Of a DNA stretch of 64,000 bases, positions 53,723-63,400 are shown one piece after another. This DNA is from CAYNHZ01 sp964397445. Its GTDB lineage: Bacteria; Bacteroidota; Bacteroidia; Bacteroidales; UBA932. How positions within the stretch are numbered: position 1 is the stretch's first letter; the number at the start of each line of letters is the position of its first letter. The notes under the pieces are model-generated. The model was not told the origin of the DNA, ran no database searches, and worked only from the letters and a program-made list of their open reading frames with translations. Where the stretch lies: positions 1 through 64,000 of the forward strand of contig CAYNHZ010000002.1 in the NCBI GenBank assembly GCA_964397445.1. Reading direction: 5' to 3'. The position numbers were made by a program, and so were the translations under genes.

Positions 53723-54379
53723 ATGTCTTATAATATTAAAATTTCTACCCATACTCCTGAGAATGAGCTTGCTATGGGTGACTCTAAGATGTGGGGGAAT
53801 CCAGATATGCCCTCTTCTTTTGAATTTCCTACTTTTATCGATGAGGAGGGGGAGGAGAATCATTATGAATTTGTATGTCAGATAAATTGTTGTGAGATTG
53901 CGCAATACGATCCCGATGCCATTTTGCCGCATAAGGGTATGTTGTATTTTTTTGCAAGGATTGATTATTATCTCGGAGATTTTCTTGACAAACCGATGCC
54001 TTCAGGTTTTTGGGGTAAGGATGGGGTTAAAGTTTATTACTATCCAAAAAACGACTTTGAAAACTTTGAACAAATTGTGTTGATTGATGAAGATGATAAA
54101 GATGTCTCTTTTAAGGAGCAAAAGATAGAATTTTCAAATTCTTCATCCGATTCTTTAGGTGAAGGTTGTGCTCATAAATTATTGGGAAAGCCATCATATA
54201 TTGGAGATGATATTGATCTTTCTGAGTATGCATTACTTTTTCAGCTCGATTCTTGCGAAGTTGAGCCAGGAATAGAACTAAATTTTATGGATTGCGGTAT
54301 GTTGTATTTTTTAATTCCTATTTCTGATCTTAAACGTCCATCGTTTAAGAATGTAAGAGGTTATTTGGCAAGTAGTTAA
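53723..54379 (+). CDS. DUF1963 (YwqG-like) protein
   Basis: The 218-residue soluble protein has the DUF1963 hallmarks: GNPDMPSSFEFP (29-40), FVCQINCCEIAQ and LPHKGMLYFFARIDYY in the first half, and a repeat of the same pattern, LLFQLDSCE and MDCGMLYFLIPI, in the second half. The family function is unknown; some genes lie near polymorphic-toxin or immunity loci. Here it has its own -7 box and is followed 32 bases later by msrA. No signal peptide. Confidence 0.85.
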   Translation: MSYNIKISTHTPENELAMGDSKMWGNPDMPSSFEFPTFIDEEGEENHYEFVCQINCCEIAQYDPDAILPHKGMLYFFARIDYYLGDFLDKPMPSGFWGKDGVKVYYYPKNDFENFEQIVLIDEDDKDVSFKEQKIEFSNSSSDSLGEGCAHKLLGKPSYIGDDIDLSEYALLFQLDSCEVEPGIELNFMDCGMLYFLIPISDLKRPSFKNVRGYLASS

Positions 54380-54411
54380 TCTTTCTAATAGTAATATTTT
54401 AATAGTCAAAT

Positions 54412-54900
54412 ATGAAAAGTGTTGAGACTGCATATTATGCTGGAGGATGTTTTTGGGGTGTTGAACATCTTATGAAACAGTTAAAAGGTGTTTTGAGTGT
54501 GACATCTGGTTATATGGGTGTGATCACAGATAATCCCACTTATGAGGAGGTGAAAAGCCAAAGGAGTGGTTATGCTGAGGTGGTTAAGATTGTGTTTGAT
54601 CCATCTGTAATCGGTTATGAAGAGGTTACAAAATATTTTATGGAGATTCACGATCCAACTCAGGAAGATGGCCAAGGCCCTGATATAGGTGACCAATACC
54701 GTTCTGAGATTTTTTACACTTCAAAGGAGCAATTAGAAATAGCTAAAAAATTGATTAAAGTGCTTATTGATAAAGGATATAATATTGTTACTCAGTTAAC
54801 ACCTGTATCTACTTTTTGGACTGCTGAAGAGTATCACCAAAATTATTACGAGAGAAAAGGGAGTGAACCATATTGCCACTTTTATACAAAACGGTTTTAG
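54412..54900 (+). CDS. msrA: Peptide-methionine (S)-S-oxide reductase
   Basis: MsrA repairs oxidised methionine. The catalytic cysteine is C13 in GGCFWGVEH, followed by the typical VTSGYMG and EDGQGPDIGDQYRS motifs and C-terminal QNYYERKG. The 162-residue protein is cytoplasmic (no signal peptide) and has no MsrB partner fused. It follows DUF1963 by 32 bases, a possible stress pair. Confidence 0.95.
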   Translation: MKSVETAYYAGGCFWGVEHLMKQLKGVLSVTSGYMGVITDNPTYEEVKSQRSGYAEVVKIVFDPSVIGYEEVTKYFMEIHDPTQEDGQGPDIGDQYRSEIFYTSKEQLEIAKKLIKVLIDKGYNIVTQLTPVSTFWTAEEYHQNYYERKGSEPYCHFYTKRF

Positions 54901-55256
54901 ATCCAAATATTATAGATCTAATCGTTCTGCTCTCTTCAATGGTCATAACACCAACAAACATCATACATTTCTCTTTATAAAATCGCCGAAAATGTACTAT
55001 GTAGTATGTGATTTTCAGCTTTATTCAATTATTTACGAGTATAGCAAAGATTATCAATGGTTTAAAGATTTTAATAGCGTGGAGAATAGATTTTTTTAAA
55101 TAAATTAAATAATAAAATTTTTTAATATTGACTATTAGTGAGTTAATATTTTTCTAAAAAATATATTGTAATTATATTTTTTTAATAAAAATTTTTTATC
55201 CAATTTTGTAGCGGTCTAATAAAAACAAAAGGCCTAAACCACATTCACCTTTTTTG
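54901..55256. other. 356-bp gene-free region upstream of dnaA with AT-rich tract
   Basis: This gap holds no convincing gene. The stretch 55086-55208 is almost entirely A and T. I found no cluster of DnaA boxes (TTATCCACA); only TTATCCAAT at 55196-55204 is close. A near-consensus -7 (CAATTTTG, 55201-55208) before the dnaA start could be its promoter. It could hold an origin unwinding region, but the evidence is weak. Confidence 0.6.
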
Positions 55257-56678
55257 ATGAAAGAACTAAATAACATAGCAGTATGGGATAATTGTCTGCT
55301 CATTATCAGAGATATAATCTCTCCTAACAGCTATAGAACGTGGTTCGAGCCGATTAAAGCGATAAGCCTCGAAGGGAGCACCCTTACAATCGAAGTACCT
55401 TCAGAATTTTTTAGAGAATACATTGAGGAACACTTTATTGATTTACTTGGAAAAACCCTAAAAAGGGAGATAGGTCCGGATGCTAAGCTTGTTTACAATG
55501 TAAAGATTGTAAAAGGGAGCACGATCACCTACCCCAGCTCTCCTCAACAAAATATCAAAAACCCGGACACTCCATATCCATCCGATAAAATATACAATAT
55601 TAACGATCCCTATATTATCCCTGGACTTCAGAGGATGAATATCAACCCAAATCTAAATTCAAATTACAGTTTTGAAAATTATATTGAGGGGGATTGTAAT
55701 CGACTTGGAAGATCTGCCGGATTAGAGATAGCCACCAAACCTGGCAATAATACATTTAATCCCCTCTTTGTTTATGGTGGACCGGGTCTTGGCAAAACAC
55801 ACTTGGCTCAAGCAATAGGGATAGCTATCAAAGAGAAACACCCGGAAAAGATTGTACTATATATAAGTGCAAATCGTTTTCAAACACAATATATGGATGC
55901 TGTCAATGTTAAAAATAAATTGACTGACTTCCTTCATTTCTACCAATCAATTGATACACTGATAATTGACGACGTGCATGAATTTGCTGAAAAACACGGT
56001 ACACAAAATGCGTTTTTTCAAATATTCAACCACCTTCATCAACTCGGTAAACAATTGATTTTAACCTCAGATAAAGCACCTGTTGATCTTCAGGGATTGG
56101 AACAAAGACTGTTATCGAGGTTTAAATGGGGTCTTACAACAGAATTGTTGTCTCCGGATTACGAGACAAGGGTATCTATACTAAAGAACAAGAGTTTCAA
56201 AGAGGGGATAGATCTTCCTGATGAAATCATATCTTATATCGCTTCGAAAGTTACTAGCAATGTCAGAGAACTTGAAGGGACACTTGTTTCACTAATAGCA
56301 AATGCTACCCTCACCAAAAAGAAGATCTCACTCAATTTGGCTCAAGAACTTATTGAAAAAATCGTCAGCACCCCTAAAAATGATATTTCAATCGGAAAAA
56401 TTAAAAATACCGTTTGCAAATATTTCGGTATCTCCAATGAGATGTTTTTATCAAATACTCGTAAAAGAGAGATTGTACAAGCAAGACAGATTGCTATGTA
56501 TTTAAGTAGAAATATGACAAATACATCACTCGATTCGATTGGAACACAGATAGGTGGAAAAAATCACGCTACTGTCCTATATGCTTGTAGTACCGTTTGT
56601 GATCTTATGGATACTGATCGTACATTTCGTCAGTACATAAGCGACATTGAAAAACAGCTTAAAGCTAATACTATATAA
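55257..56678 (+). CDS. dnaA: Chromosomal replication initiator DnaA
   Basis: DnaA unwinds the replication origin. The 473-residue protein has an N-terminal domain I (1-85), a short linker, the AAA+ core with Walker A GGPGLGKTH (174-182) and Walker B IIDDVHE, and the C-terminal DNA-binding helix-turn-helix with GGKNHATVLYA. The first ATG at 55257 follows a TTG at 55254; ATG was preferred. pepD begins one base after its stop. Confidence 0.96.
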   Translation: MKELNNIAVWDNCLLIIRDIISPNSYRTWFEPIKAISLEGSTLTIEVPSEFFREYIEEHFIDLLGKTLKREIGPDAKLVYNVKIVKGSTITYPSSPQQNIKNPDTPYPSDKIYNINDPYIIPGLQRMNINPNLNSNYSFENYIEGDCNRLGRSAGLEIATKPGNNTFNPLFVYGGPGLGKTHLAQAIGIAIKEKHPEKIVLYISANRFQTQYMDAVNVKNKLTDFLHFYQSIDTLIIDDVHEFAEKHGTQNAFFQIFNHLHQLGKQLILTSDKAPVDLQGLEQRLLSRFKWGLTTELLSPDYETRVSILKNKSFKEGIDLPDEIISYIASKVTSNVRELEGTLVSLIANATLTKKKISLNLAQELIEKIVSTPKNDISIGKIKNTVCKYFGISNEMFLSNTRKREIVQARQIAMYLSRNMTNTSLDSIGTQIGGKNHATVLYACSTVCDLMDTDRTFRQYISDIEKQLKANTI

Positions 56679-56679
56679 A

Positions 56680-58113
56680 ATGAAATCAGATAGAATCCTC
56701 GCGATATTCAGCGAGATCCTTCGTATTCCGAGAGAATCGGGGCACGAGGAGAAAATCATTGCTTACTTGCAAGATTTTGCAAGAAAACACAATTTGGATT
56801 GCAAAACAGATAGTACAGGCAATGTGTTGATAACCAAAGAGGCAACTAAAGGTAGGGAGACCTCTCCAACCATAATCCTTCAAGGTCACTCCGATATGGT
56901 TTGCGAAAAGAATAATGGAGTTATTCACGATTTTTCAAAGGATCCGATCAAAGCTGTAATTGAAGATGGTTGGTTGATTGCAAAAGATACCACACTCGGT
57001 GCGGACTGCGGAATAGGTATTGCTGCACAACTCGCTGTTCTTGAGGATAAAGAGTTAGAGCACGGAAAAATTGAGTGCCTATTCACAACATCAGAGGAGA
57101 CAGGACTTGACGGTGCTTTTGCCCTTAGAAACGATTTTCTTACAGGTTCTATCTTAATTAATCTCGATTCTGAAGATGAAGGGGAGTTGTTTATCGGTTG
57201 CGCCGGGGGAATAGATACCACAGCAAAATATTCATATAAAGAGAAGGCTCTAAATCTCTCCAACCATTTTTACAAGATTGGTTTTAATGGGGGGATCGGA
57301 GGACACAGTGGTGATGACATCGAGAAAGGGCGTTCAAATGCAATTCAATCTCTTGCTCGATCATTATACAAAATTTTCTCCTCTACCGAAACAGATTTGT
57401 GCTACATAGATGGGGGAAACAAACGAAATGCAATCGCTCGTGAAGCTTATGCTATTATCTCTTGTAAAGAAAACGATATAGAGAAAATAAAAGAGATTCA
57501 TAGTACTGTTATTAATGATGTTACAAGCGAATATGCAGTAAGTGATCCAGATATTAAAGGGGTGTTTGAAAAGTGTGAATTCCAAGGGAAGGGAATTGAT
57601 AATAAATGTGCCTTTAATTTGATAATGTGTTTAAATTCAATTCCTCACGGAGTCCTTGCAATGAGCCCAGAGATCAAAGGATTGGTTGAAACCTCGACAA
57701 ACCTTGCTTCGGTAAAAATGGTGGATGGAAAGATACGAGTTGGCACAAGCCAACGGAGTTCTCTAAATAGTGCCCGCCACTATGCTTCAGAAAAGATTGA
57801 ATCAGCATTCATCCTTTCAGGAGCAGAAGTTACCCACGAATCCGAATATCCAGGATGGAAACCTCAGTTGAAATCTCACATTCTCGATATCTGTAAAGCA
57901 TCTTATTTACAACTCTTTGGGAAAGAGGCTATTGTAAGGGCTATTCACGCAGGGCTTGAATGTGGTTTATTCTTAGACAAATATCCAAATATGGATATGA
58001 TCTCTTTCGGTCCCACATTGAGGGGGGTTCACGCACCTGGAGAAAGACTTGACCTTAATAGTCTCGATAAATTCACAGTTCTTTTAGAAGATGTTATCAA
58101 AAAATGCAAATAG
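56680..58113 (+). CDS. pepD: Aminoacyl-histidine dipeptidase (M20, PepD family)
   Basis: The protein is 477 residues from MKSDRIL. Metal and catalytic residues are in QGHSDMV (H70, D72), GADCGIGIA and TSEETGLDGA, typical of the M20C dipeptidases that cleave Xaa-His and other dipeptides. The lid domain lies in the middle. The start at 56680 was chosen over an in-frame ATG within dnaA. rpe starts one base after its stop. Confidence 0.93.
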   Translation: MKSDRILAIFSEILRIPRESGHEEKIIAYLQDFARKHNLDCKTDSTGNVLITKEATKGRETSPTIILQGHSDMVCEKNNGVIHDFSKDPIKAVIEDGWLIAKDTTLGADCGIGIAAQLAVLEDKELEHGKIECLFTTSEETGLDGAFALRNDFLTGSILINLDSEDEGELFIGCAGGIDTTAKYSYKEKALNLSNHFYKIGFNGGIGGHSGDDIEKGRSNAIQSLARSLYKIFSSTETDLCYIDGGNKRNAIAREAYAIISCKENDIEKIKEIHSTVINDVTSEYAVSDPDIKGVFEKCEFQGKGIDNKCAFNLIMCLNSIPHGVLAMSPEIKGLVETSTNLASVKMVDGKIRVGTSQRSSLNSARHYASEKIESAFILSGAEVTHESEYPGWKPQLKSHILDICKASYLQLFGKEAIVRAIHAGLECGLFLDKYPNMDMISFGPTLRGVHAPGERLDLNSLDKFTVLLEDVIKKCK

Positions 58114-58114
58114 T

Positions 58115-58756
58115 ATGATAATTGCACCATCTATGCTCTCGGCAGATTTCGGCCATCTCTCCCAATCTGTTGAGATGGTAAACAAATCGGATGCGGGACT
58201 TATTCACTTAGATATTATGGACGGAGTTTTCGTTCCAAATATCTCATACGGATTTCCTGTTGTAAAATATATCTCCAAAGTTGCCAAGAAACCTCTTGAT
58301 GCCCATTTAATGATTGTTGAGCCCGATAAATATATTGCAAGATTTAAAGAGCTTGGTATTACATACTTAACTGTCCATTACGAGGCTTGTCCCCACCTGC
58401 ATCGAACAGTCCAGAATATTCATAATATGGAGATGAAAGCTGGTGTTGCACTAAATCCACACACACCTATCTCATTATTAGAAAATATTTTAGAAGATTG
58501 CGATATGATTTTAATAATGTCTGTAAATCCAGGGTTTGGTGGGCAAAGTTTTATAGAAAACTCCCTTAGGAAAGTCTCTAAATTGAAAGAGATAATTATA
58601 AAACATAATCTATCTACCCTCATAGAGGTTGACGGCGGAGTGAATATCCAAAATGCAAAACTTTTATCTCAAGCAGGGGCAGATATTCTCGTTGCAGGTA
58701 ATACAGTTTTTTCATCAGAGGATCCATTGGCGACCATTAAAGAATTAATGGGTTAG
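58115..58756 (+). CDS. rpe: Ribulose-phosphate 3-epimerase
   Basis: Rpe interconverts ribulose 5-phosphate and xylulose 5-phosphate. The TIM-barrel protein (213 residues) starts MIIAPSMLSADFG, has HLDIMDGVFVPN with the catalytic aspartate, and SVNPGFGGQSFI in the phosphate loop. An upstream in-frame ATG lies inside pepD and was not used. It converges with birA with a seven-base gap. Confidence 0.95.
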   Translation: MIIAPSMLSADFGHLSQSVEMVNKSDAGLIHLDIMDGVFVPNISYGFPVVKYISKVAKKPLDAHLMIVEPDKYIARFKELGITYLTVHYEACPHLHRTVQNIHNMEMKAGVALNPHTPISLLENILEDCDMILIMSVNPGFGGQSFIENSLRKVSKLKEIIIKHNLSTLIEVDGGVNIQNAKLLSQAGADILVAGNTVFSSEDPLATIKELMG

Positions 58757-58763
58757 TGGAAGA

Positions 58764-59507
58764 TTATATAATATACTTAATCTCTTTAAAAGCAAAACCT
58801 TTAACCTCACCATTATTGAGCTCGACCAATAAACGGGCACTTTTTTGGTCAATGCCTATTATCTTTCCCGAAAATATCTCAGTTGAAGTCTCATCAATAA
58901 AGTCATACCATTGATTTAATCTGTATAGGGATGAAAAATACTCATCTTGAAGTTCATTTCCCAACACCTTGTCGTACAACTCAGAAACAATATCAAGCAG
59001 GTTGAGTAACTCCCCCTTAACATCAAGTTCGGATACCTCAAATCCACAAACTCTCTCGATCTCCATTAGGAGCGAAGTTGGATTTGGTGCATCACTTCTA
59101 AACTCCCTCTGATTGATATTCAGACCTATTCCCACGACAGATGCTGACAATCTGTCATCTGTAATTACATTTTCGATAAGGATACCGCAAATTTTTCTAT
59201 TATCAACATAAATATCGTTCGGCCATTTGATTTTTGCCTCCACATTATGGGTTAAAAGATAGCGTTTAATGGCTACTGTAACCAACTGAGAAATAACGAA
59301 CTGTTTGTCAGCCCGAATATTAGATGGTTTAAATAAAATAGAGAATGTCAGATTGAGAAATTTTGCACTCTCCCACGAATTTCCCCTTTGCCCCCTCCCC
59401 AATGTTTGGAACTCAGCAGACCACACAGATCCGTCCGCAGCATCAGCTATGTGTCTAAAGGCTTCTGAATTAGTGGAATCAACCTCTTTAAGCCAAAAAA
59501 TCTTCAT
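58764..59507 (-). CDS. birA: Biotin--[acetyl-CoA-carboxylase] ligase, catalytic domain only
   Basis: The 247-residue protein has the biotin loop GRGQRGNSW (37-45 region), the catalytic KWPNDIY (94-100) and a C-terminal SH3-like domain. There is no N-terminal winged helix, so it is a ligase without repressor function, as is common in Bacteroidota. It would attach biotin to carboxylase subunits encoded elsewhere. It diverges from rsfS across an 83-base gap. Confidence 0.94.
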   Translation of the reverse strand: MKIFWLKEVDSTNSEAFRHIADAADGSVWSAEFQTLGRGQRGNSWESAKFLNLTFSILFKPSNIRADKQFVISQLVTVAIKRYLLTHNVEAKIKWPNDIYVDNRKICGILIENVITDDRLSASVVGIGLNINQREFRSDAPNPTSLLMEIERVCGFEVSELDVKGELLNLLDIVSELYDKVLGNELQDEYFSSLYRLNQWYDFIDETSTEIFSGKIIGIDQKSARLLVELNNGEVKGFAFKEIKYII

Positions 59508-59562
59508 TTATAAAAATTAGTTTAAAAAATGCCAACTATATTATTGGCTAAAAAATTGTATG

Positions 59563-59570
59563 TATCTTTG
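59563..59570 (+). promoter_or_regulatory. -7 box for rsfS-ftsH-cdsA-psd
   Basis: TATCTTTG matches TAnnTTTG and lies 20 bases before the rsfS ATG. A TTGG-like -33 is weak. It probably drives the rsfS-ftsH-cdsA-psd operon, typical for Bacteroidales. Confidence 0.5.
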
Positions 59571-59590
59571 CAAACACAAAAATACAAAAA

Positions 59591-59932
59591 ATGAAAGAGA
59601 TAGATACCATTGCAGAGGCAATGCTCGAAAAAAAAGGGCAAAATGTCTGCTCATTGGATTTGAGGAAGATAGGAACATCAATCACAGATCACTTTGTAAT
59701 ATGCAATGCAAATTCCACTACACAAGTAGTTGCAATAGCCGATAACATCGAAGAGATGATGTTGACAAAATGCAAAAGGAAAGTGGTAAGAATGCAAGGA
59801 AAAGAGAATGGCTTCTGGGTAATTTTAGATTACTTCAACATAGTTGTACACATTTTCCAAACCGAATATCGCAATTTTTACAGATTGGAAGATCTATGGG
59901 CAGATTCAATTAAAAAAGAATATAAAGACTGA
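59591..59932 (+). CDS. rsfS: Ribosomal silencing factor RsfS
   Basis: The 113-residue protein shows the RsfS pattern: GQNVCSLDLRKIGTSITDHFVICNA, the KENGFWVILDYFNIVVHIF stretch and YRLEDLW. Such proteins bind L14 and block subunit joining under starvation. Its stop at 59932 is one base before the ftsH start. Confidence 0.93.
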   Translation: MKEIDTIAEAMLEKKGQNVCSLDLRKIGTSITDHFVICNANSTTQVVAIADNIEEMMLTKCKRKVVRMQGKENGFWVILDYFNIVVHIFQTEYRNFYRLEDLWADSIKKEYKD

Positions 59933-59933
59933 T

Positions 59934-61883
59934 ATGGAAAATAATAATAAGAAAAAAATTCCCAATAAACTCAATAATCTTAATAATAAGAAGCCAAAGT
60001 TTAATTTTCTTTGGATCTATATCCTATTCGGTCTTGCACTCCTCTATATGGTTCGCATCTACTCAAATGGAGAGCCAGTTAAAACCGAGTGGCTCACTGT
60101 TAAAGAACAAATGATACCAAAAGGAGATCTTGAAAAAATCACCTATATCACTAATCTTCATAAAGCAGAGGTTTTTATAAAAAAAGACAGCCTCTCAAAA
60201 TACACAAATAAATATTTCAGCGGGAAGGAGCCCAAAGTTGGCCCTCATTTCTTCTTTATTGTTTCTGATAATTTCAACGCAGAAGAGAGTTTCGAACAAG
60301 CAAGACTTTCACTCCCTGAGGAGAACAGATTCAGTATAACTACAGAAGAGCAAAATGATTATATGGGGAGATTGTTCGAATGGATACTTTTCCCCCTCAT
60401 AATATTTGGTATTCTATGGTTTATTATGTTCAGACCTATGCAGAAAGGGATGGGAGGCGGACAAGGCGGAGGAGTCTTTTCAGTTGGAAAATCGCAAGCA
60501 AAACTCTTTGATAAAGAGAATAATGTAAAAATAACATTTAAAGATGTTGCCGGACTCGAAGAGGCAAAAATAGAGGTGATGGAGATTGTGGATTTTCTCA
60601 AAAACCCTAAGAAATACACAGCATTGGGTGGTAAAATACCGAAAGGGGCGTTGTTAGTAGGCCCTCCAGGTACTGGTAAAACACTGCTTGCAAAAGCTGT
60701 TGCAGGGGAAGCAGATGTCCCATTCTTCTCAATTTCAGGTTCCGATTTTGTCGAGATGTTTGTTGGGGTTGGAGCCTCCAGAGTTAGGGATCTTTTCAGA
60801 CAAGCAAAAGAGAAAGCCCCTTGTATTGTGTTTATCGATGAAATCGATGCGGTAGGGAGAGCGAGAAGTAAGAATGTTGGATTTTCATCAAACGACGAAA
60901 GAGAAAATACTCTTAACCAACTTCTTACAGAGATGGATGGGTTTGGTTCAAATTCAGGAGTTATAATTCTTGCTGCCACTAACAGGGCAGATATTCTCGA
61001 CAAAGCTCTTATGAGGGCTGGACGTTTTGACAGACAAATACATGTAGATCTTCCTGAATTGAAAGAGAGATTGGAGATATTCAAAGTGCATTTAAAAAAT
61101 CTCAAGCTGATTGAGGGATTTGATATAGAATTTCTTGCAAAACAAACTCCAGGTTTTTCCGGTGCAGATATAGCAAATGTATGTAACGAGGCCGCATTGA
61201 TTGCAGCCCGTAAAAATAAACCCAATATTGAAAAGCAAGATTTTCTCGATGCTATCGATAGGATTGTCGGCGGACTTGAGCGTAGGAGTAAAATAATAGC
61301 ACCTCAGGAGAAGAAAACCATTGCATATCACGAAGCCGGTCACGCAACTGTCAGTTGGATGCTTCCAAACGCAAATCCGCTTTTGAAGGTTACAATAATT
61401 CCCCGTGGAAAAGCCTTAGGGGCAGCCTGGTATCTTCCGGAAGAGAGACAGTTAACCACTACCGAACAGTTGATGGATGAGATGGCTGCCACACTTGGTG
61501 GAAGGGCTGCAGAGGAGATAATTAACGGTAAAATATCAACAGGGGCTTTGAGTGATCTTGAGAAAGTGACAAAACAGGCATACGCTATGGTTTCCTATTT
61601 TGGTATGAGTGAGAAGATTGGAAATCTCTCCTTCTTCGACTCATCAGATGGGGCAGGTTATAATTTCAATAAACCATATAGTGAAAAGACTGCAGAGCTT
61701 ATTGATAAAGAGGCAAAGGACCTTATAGATAAGGCTCATAGCACCGCCATAAAAGTCCTAACCGATAACAAAGAGGGCTTTACAAAACTTGCCGAACTCC
61801 TTTTAGAAAAAGAGGTTATTTTTAGTGAGGATTTGGAAGCTATATTCGGTCCCCAGGCAAAAAGTGATAACAACAAAATATGA
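59934..61883 (+). CDS. ftsH: ATP-dependent zinc metalloprotease FtsH
   Basis: FtsH degrades membrane and cytoplasmic proteins. The 649-residue protein has two N-terminal membrane helices flanking a periplasmic domain, an AAA+ domain with GPPGTGKT (243-250), the pore motif MFVGVGASRVRDLF, and the zinc site HEAGH (466-470). An in-frame ATG at 59844 overlaps rsfS and was not chosen. cdsA overlaps its 3' end by four bases. Confidence 0.97.
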   Translation: MENNNKKKIPNKLNNLNNKKPKFNFLWIYILFGLALLYMVRIYSNGEPVKTEWLTVKEQMIPKGDLEKITYITNLHKAEVFIKKDSLSKYTNKYFSGKEPKVGPHFFFIVSDNFNAEESFEQARLSLPEENRFSITTEEQNDYMGRLFEWILFPLIIFGILWFIMFRPMQKGMGGGQGGGVFSVGKSQAKLFDKENNVKITFKDVAGLEEAKIEVMEIVDFLKNPKKYTALGGKIPKGALLVGPPGTGKTLLAKAVAGEADVPFFSISGSDFVEMFVGVGASRVRDLFRQAKEKAPCIVFIDEIDAVGRARSKNVGFSSNDERENTLNQLLTEMDGFGSNSGVIILAATNRADILDKALMRAGRFDRQIHVDLPELKERLEIFKVHLKNLKLIEGFDIEFLAKQTPGFSGADIANVCNEAALIAARKNKPNIEKQDFLDAIDRIVGGLERRSKIIAPQEKKTIAYHEAGHATVSWMLPNANPLLKVTIIPRGKALGAAWYLPEERQLTTTEQLMDEMAATLGGRAAEEIINGKISTGALSDLEKVTKQAYAMVSYFGMSEKIGNLSFFDSSDGAGYNFNKPYSEKTAELIDKEAKDLIDKAHSTAIKVLTDNKEGFTKLAELLLEKEVIFSEDLEAIFGPQAKSDNNKI

Positions 61884-62716
61884 ACCCGACTATCAAAAAT
61901 CTCATTGTTAGGACTGTAAGCGGAGTAGTATTTCTCGCTATTTTTCTATTCGCATTACTGACACATCAATTGATTTTCGGTGCAATATTTACATTTGTCA
62001 TTATTGTTATGAGTGTTGAATACCTCTCTATTTCGATAGGGAAAAAGGATCTGCTTGTAAAAGTTATCTCAATATTGTCGAGTTCACTCCTGTTTTTGAT
62101 AGTATTTATGATATACGGCTATGGTATTAGCTACAAGTGGCTAATGATCATTCCATTACTCTTATCAATAATCTTTATTGCACTATTATACCAAAAAGAT
62201 AAAGAGGGCTCACATTCATATCCATACCTATTCAGCTCATTGTTATACATTGCCCTCCCTTTTGCTTTGATAAATATTATTACATTCAAAAATGGGGAGT
62301 TTAATGGTTCTATCATCCTCGCTTTGATGATAATACTTTGGTCTTCTGATGTTGGTGCATATGTTTTCGGAATGTTGTTCGGTCAAAAAAACGGCCATAA
62401 ACTTTTCCCCTCCATTTCCCCTAAAAAATCTTGGGAGGGGTATATCGGTGGATTGATTATGTCCATTATAGCCGGATATATTATGTTCATTTCACATTTA
62501 TTTCCTTTTGAACTGATCCATTGTATTACACTCTCTGTTATAGTCAATGTATTTGGCACCTTCGGGGATTTGGCGGAATCACAATTTAAACGTAATTTTG
62601 GGGTCAAGGATTCAGGTAAAATAATGCCGGGACACGGTGGTTTGCTTGATAGGTTTGATGGAGCACTCCTCGCTTTTCCTGCATCTATTGCCTATATTAT
62701 TTTACTCGGTATATAA
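61880..62716 (+). CDS. cdsA: Phosphatidate cytidylyltransferase
   Basis: CdsA makes CDP-diacylglycerol for phospholipid synthesis. The 278-residue integral membrane protein has about eight hydrophobic segments and the family signature near the C terminus: SPKKSWEGYIGG, FGDLAESQFKR and GVKDSGKIMPGHGGLLDR. It overlaps ftsH by four bases and is followed by psd, so the lipid steps are coupled. Confidence 0.96.
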   Translation: MNPTIKNLIVRTVSGVVFLAIFLFALLTHQLIFGAIFTFVIIVMSVEYLSISIGKKDLLVKVISILSSSLLFLIVFMIYGYGISYKWLMIIPLLLSIIFIALLYQKDKEGSHSYPYLFSSLLYIALPFALINIITFKNGEFNGSIILALMIILWSSDVGAYVFGMLFGQKNGHKLFPSISPKKSWEGYIGGLIMSIIAGYIMFISHLFPFELIHCITLSVIVNVFGTFGDLAESQFKRNFGVKDSGKIMPGHGGLLDRFDGALLAFPASIAYIILLGI

Positions 62717-62726
62717 TTTTAAAAAG

Positions 62727-63395
62727 ATGAGAATACATAAGGAAGGGACAACGATTATAATTCTTGGTATTATATCTGCGTTAATTATCTCTTCATTGCT
62801 ATTTTTCTATTTCGGTATAGAAGTCTGGACAGTTTTACTGTCGCTAATCCCGATTGGGTTTTCTATTTTTTTTATCTCATTCTTCAGAAATCCTGTCAGG
62901 GTTCAGAATGGTGATGACTACAAAATATCGGCGCCTGCTGATGGCGAAATAGTTATCATTCAAGAGGTTGAAGAGGGAGAATATTTTAAAGAGAAAGTAT
63001 TGCAGATCTCTGTCTTTATGACATTCTTTAATGTTCATGTCAATTGGATTCCCATTTCCGGAATAATTTCTTATTTTAAATATCATCCAGGCAATTATGT
63101 AGCAGCTTGGCATCCAAAGTCTTCTGTTAAGAACGAGAGGACAACAGTTGTTATAAAAAATAAAGATGGGGTTGAAATTTTGTGTAGACAAATTGCTGGA
63201 TTGTTTGCAAGAAGGGTTGTTTGCTATGCAGAGAAAGGAAAAGAGGTGAAGTCAGGTGAGGAATTGGGCTTTATTAAATTTGGGTCAAGGGCAGATGTGT
63301 TCATCCCACTCGGATCTAAAGTATGTGTAAAAATGGGAGATAAAGTTGTAGGCTCAGAGACCATTATAGCTGAATTAAATAAAAAAAATAATTAA
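62727..63395 (+). CDS. psd: Phosphatidylserine decarboxylase
   Basis: Psd makes phosphatidylethanolamine from phosphatidylserine. The 222-residue proenzyme has two N-terminal hydrophobic segments, the NVHVNWIPISG motif and the self-cleavage site G186-S187 in KFGSR, where the serine becomes the pyruvoyl group. The start at 62727 was chosen since the longer GTG start lies inside cdsA. A small-form Psd typical of Bacteroidota. The next gene starts five bases later. Confidence 0.94.
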   Translation: MRIHKEGTTIIILGIISALIISSLLFFYFGIEVWTVLLSLIPIGFSIFFISFFRNPVRVQNGDDYKISAPADGEIVIIQEVEEGEYFKEKVLQISVFMTFFNVHVNWIPISGIISYFKYHPGNYVAAWHPKSSVKNERTTVVIKNKDGVEILCRQIAGLFARRVVCYAEKGKEVKSGEELGFIKFGSRADVFIPLGSKVCVKMGDKVVGSETIIAELNKKNN

Positions 63396-63400
63396 GTAAT

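Noticed and set aside
54863..55099. 78-residue open frame after msrA
   Set aside because: It starts inside msrA, has no promoter or family motif and runs into the AT-rich gap.
55086..55208. Firm origin of replication call
   Set aside because: AT-richness alone is not enough; no DnaA-box cluster was found.
60359..61225. Antisense 288-residue open frame in ftsH
   Set aside because: It lies opposite the conserved AAA+ domain and shows no recognisable protein features; normal coding shadow.
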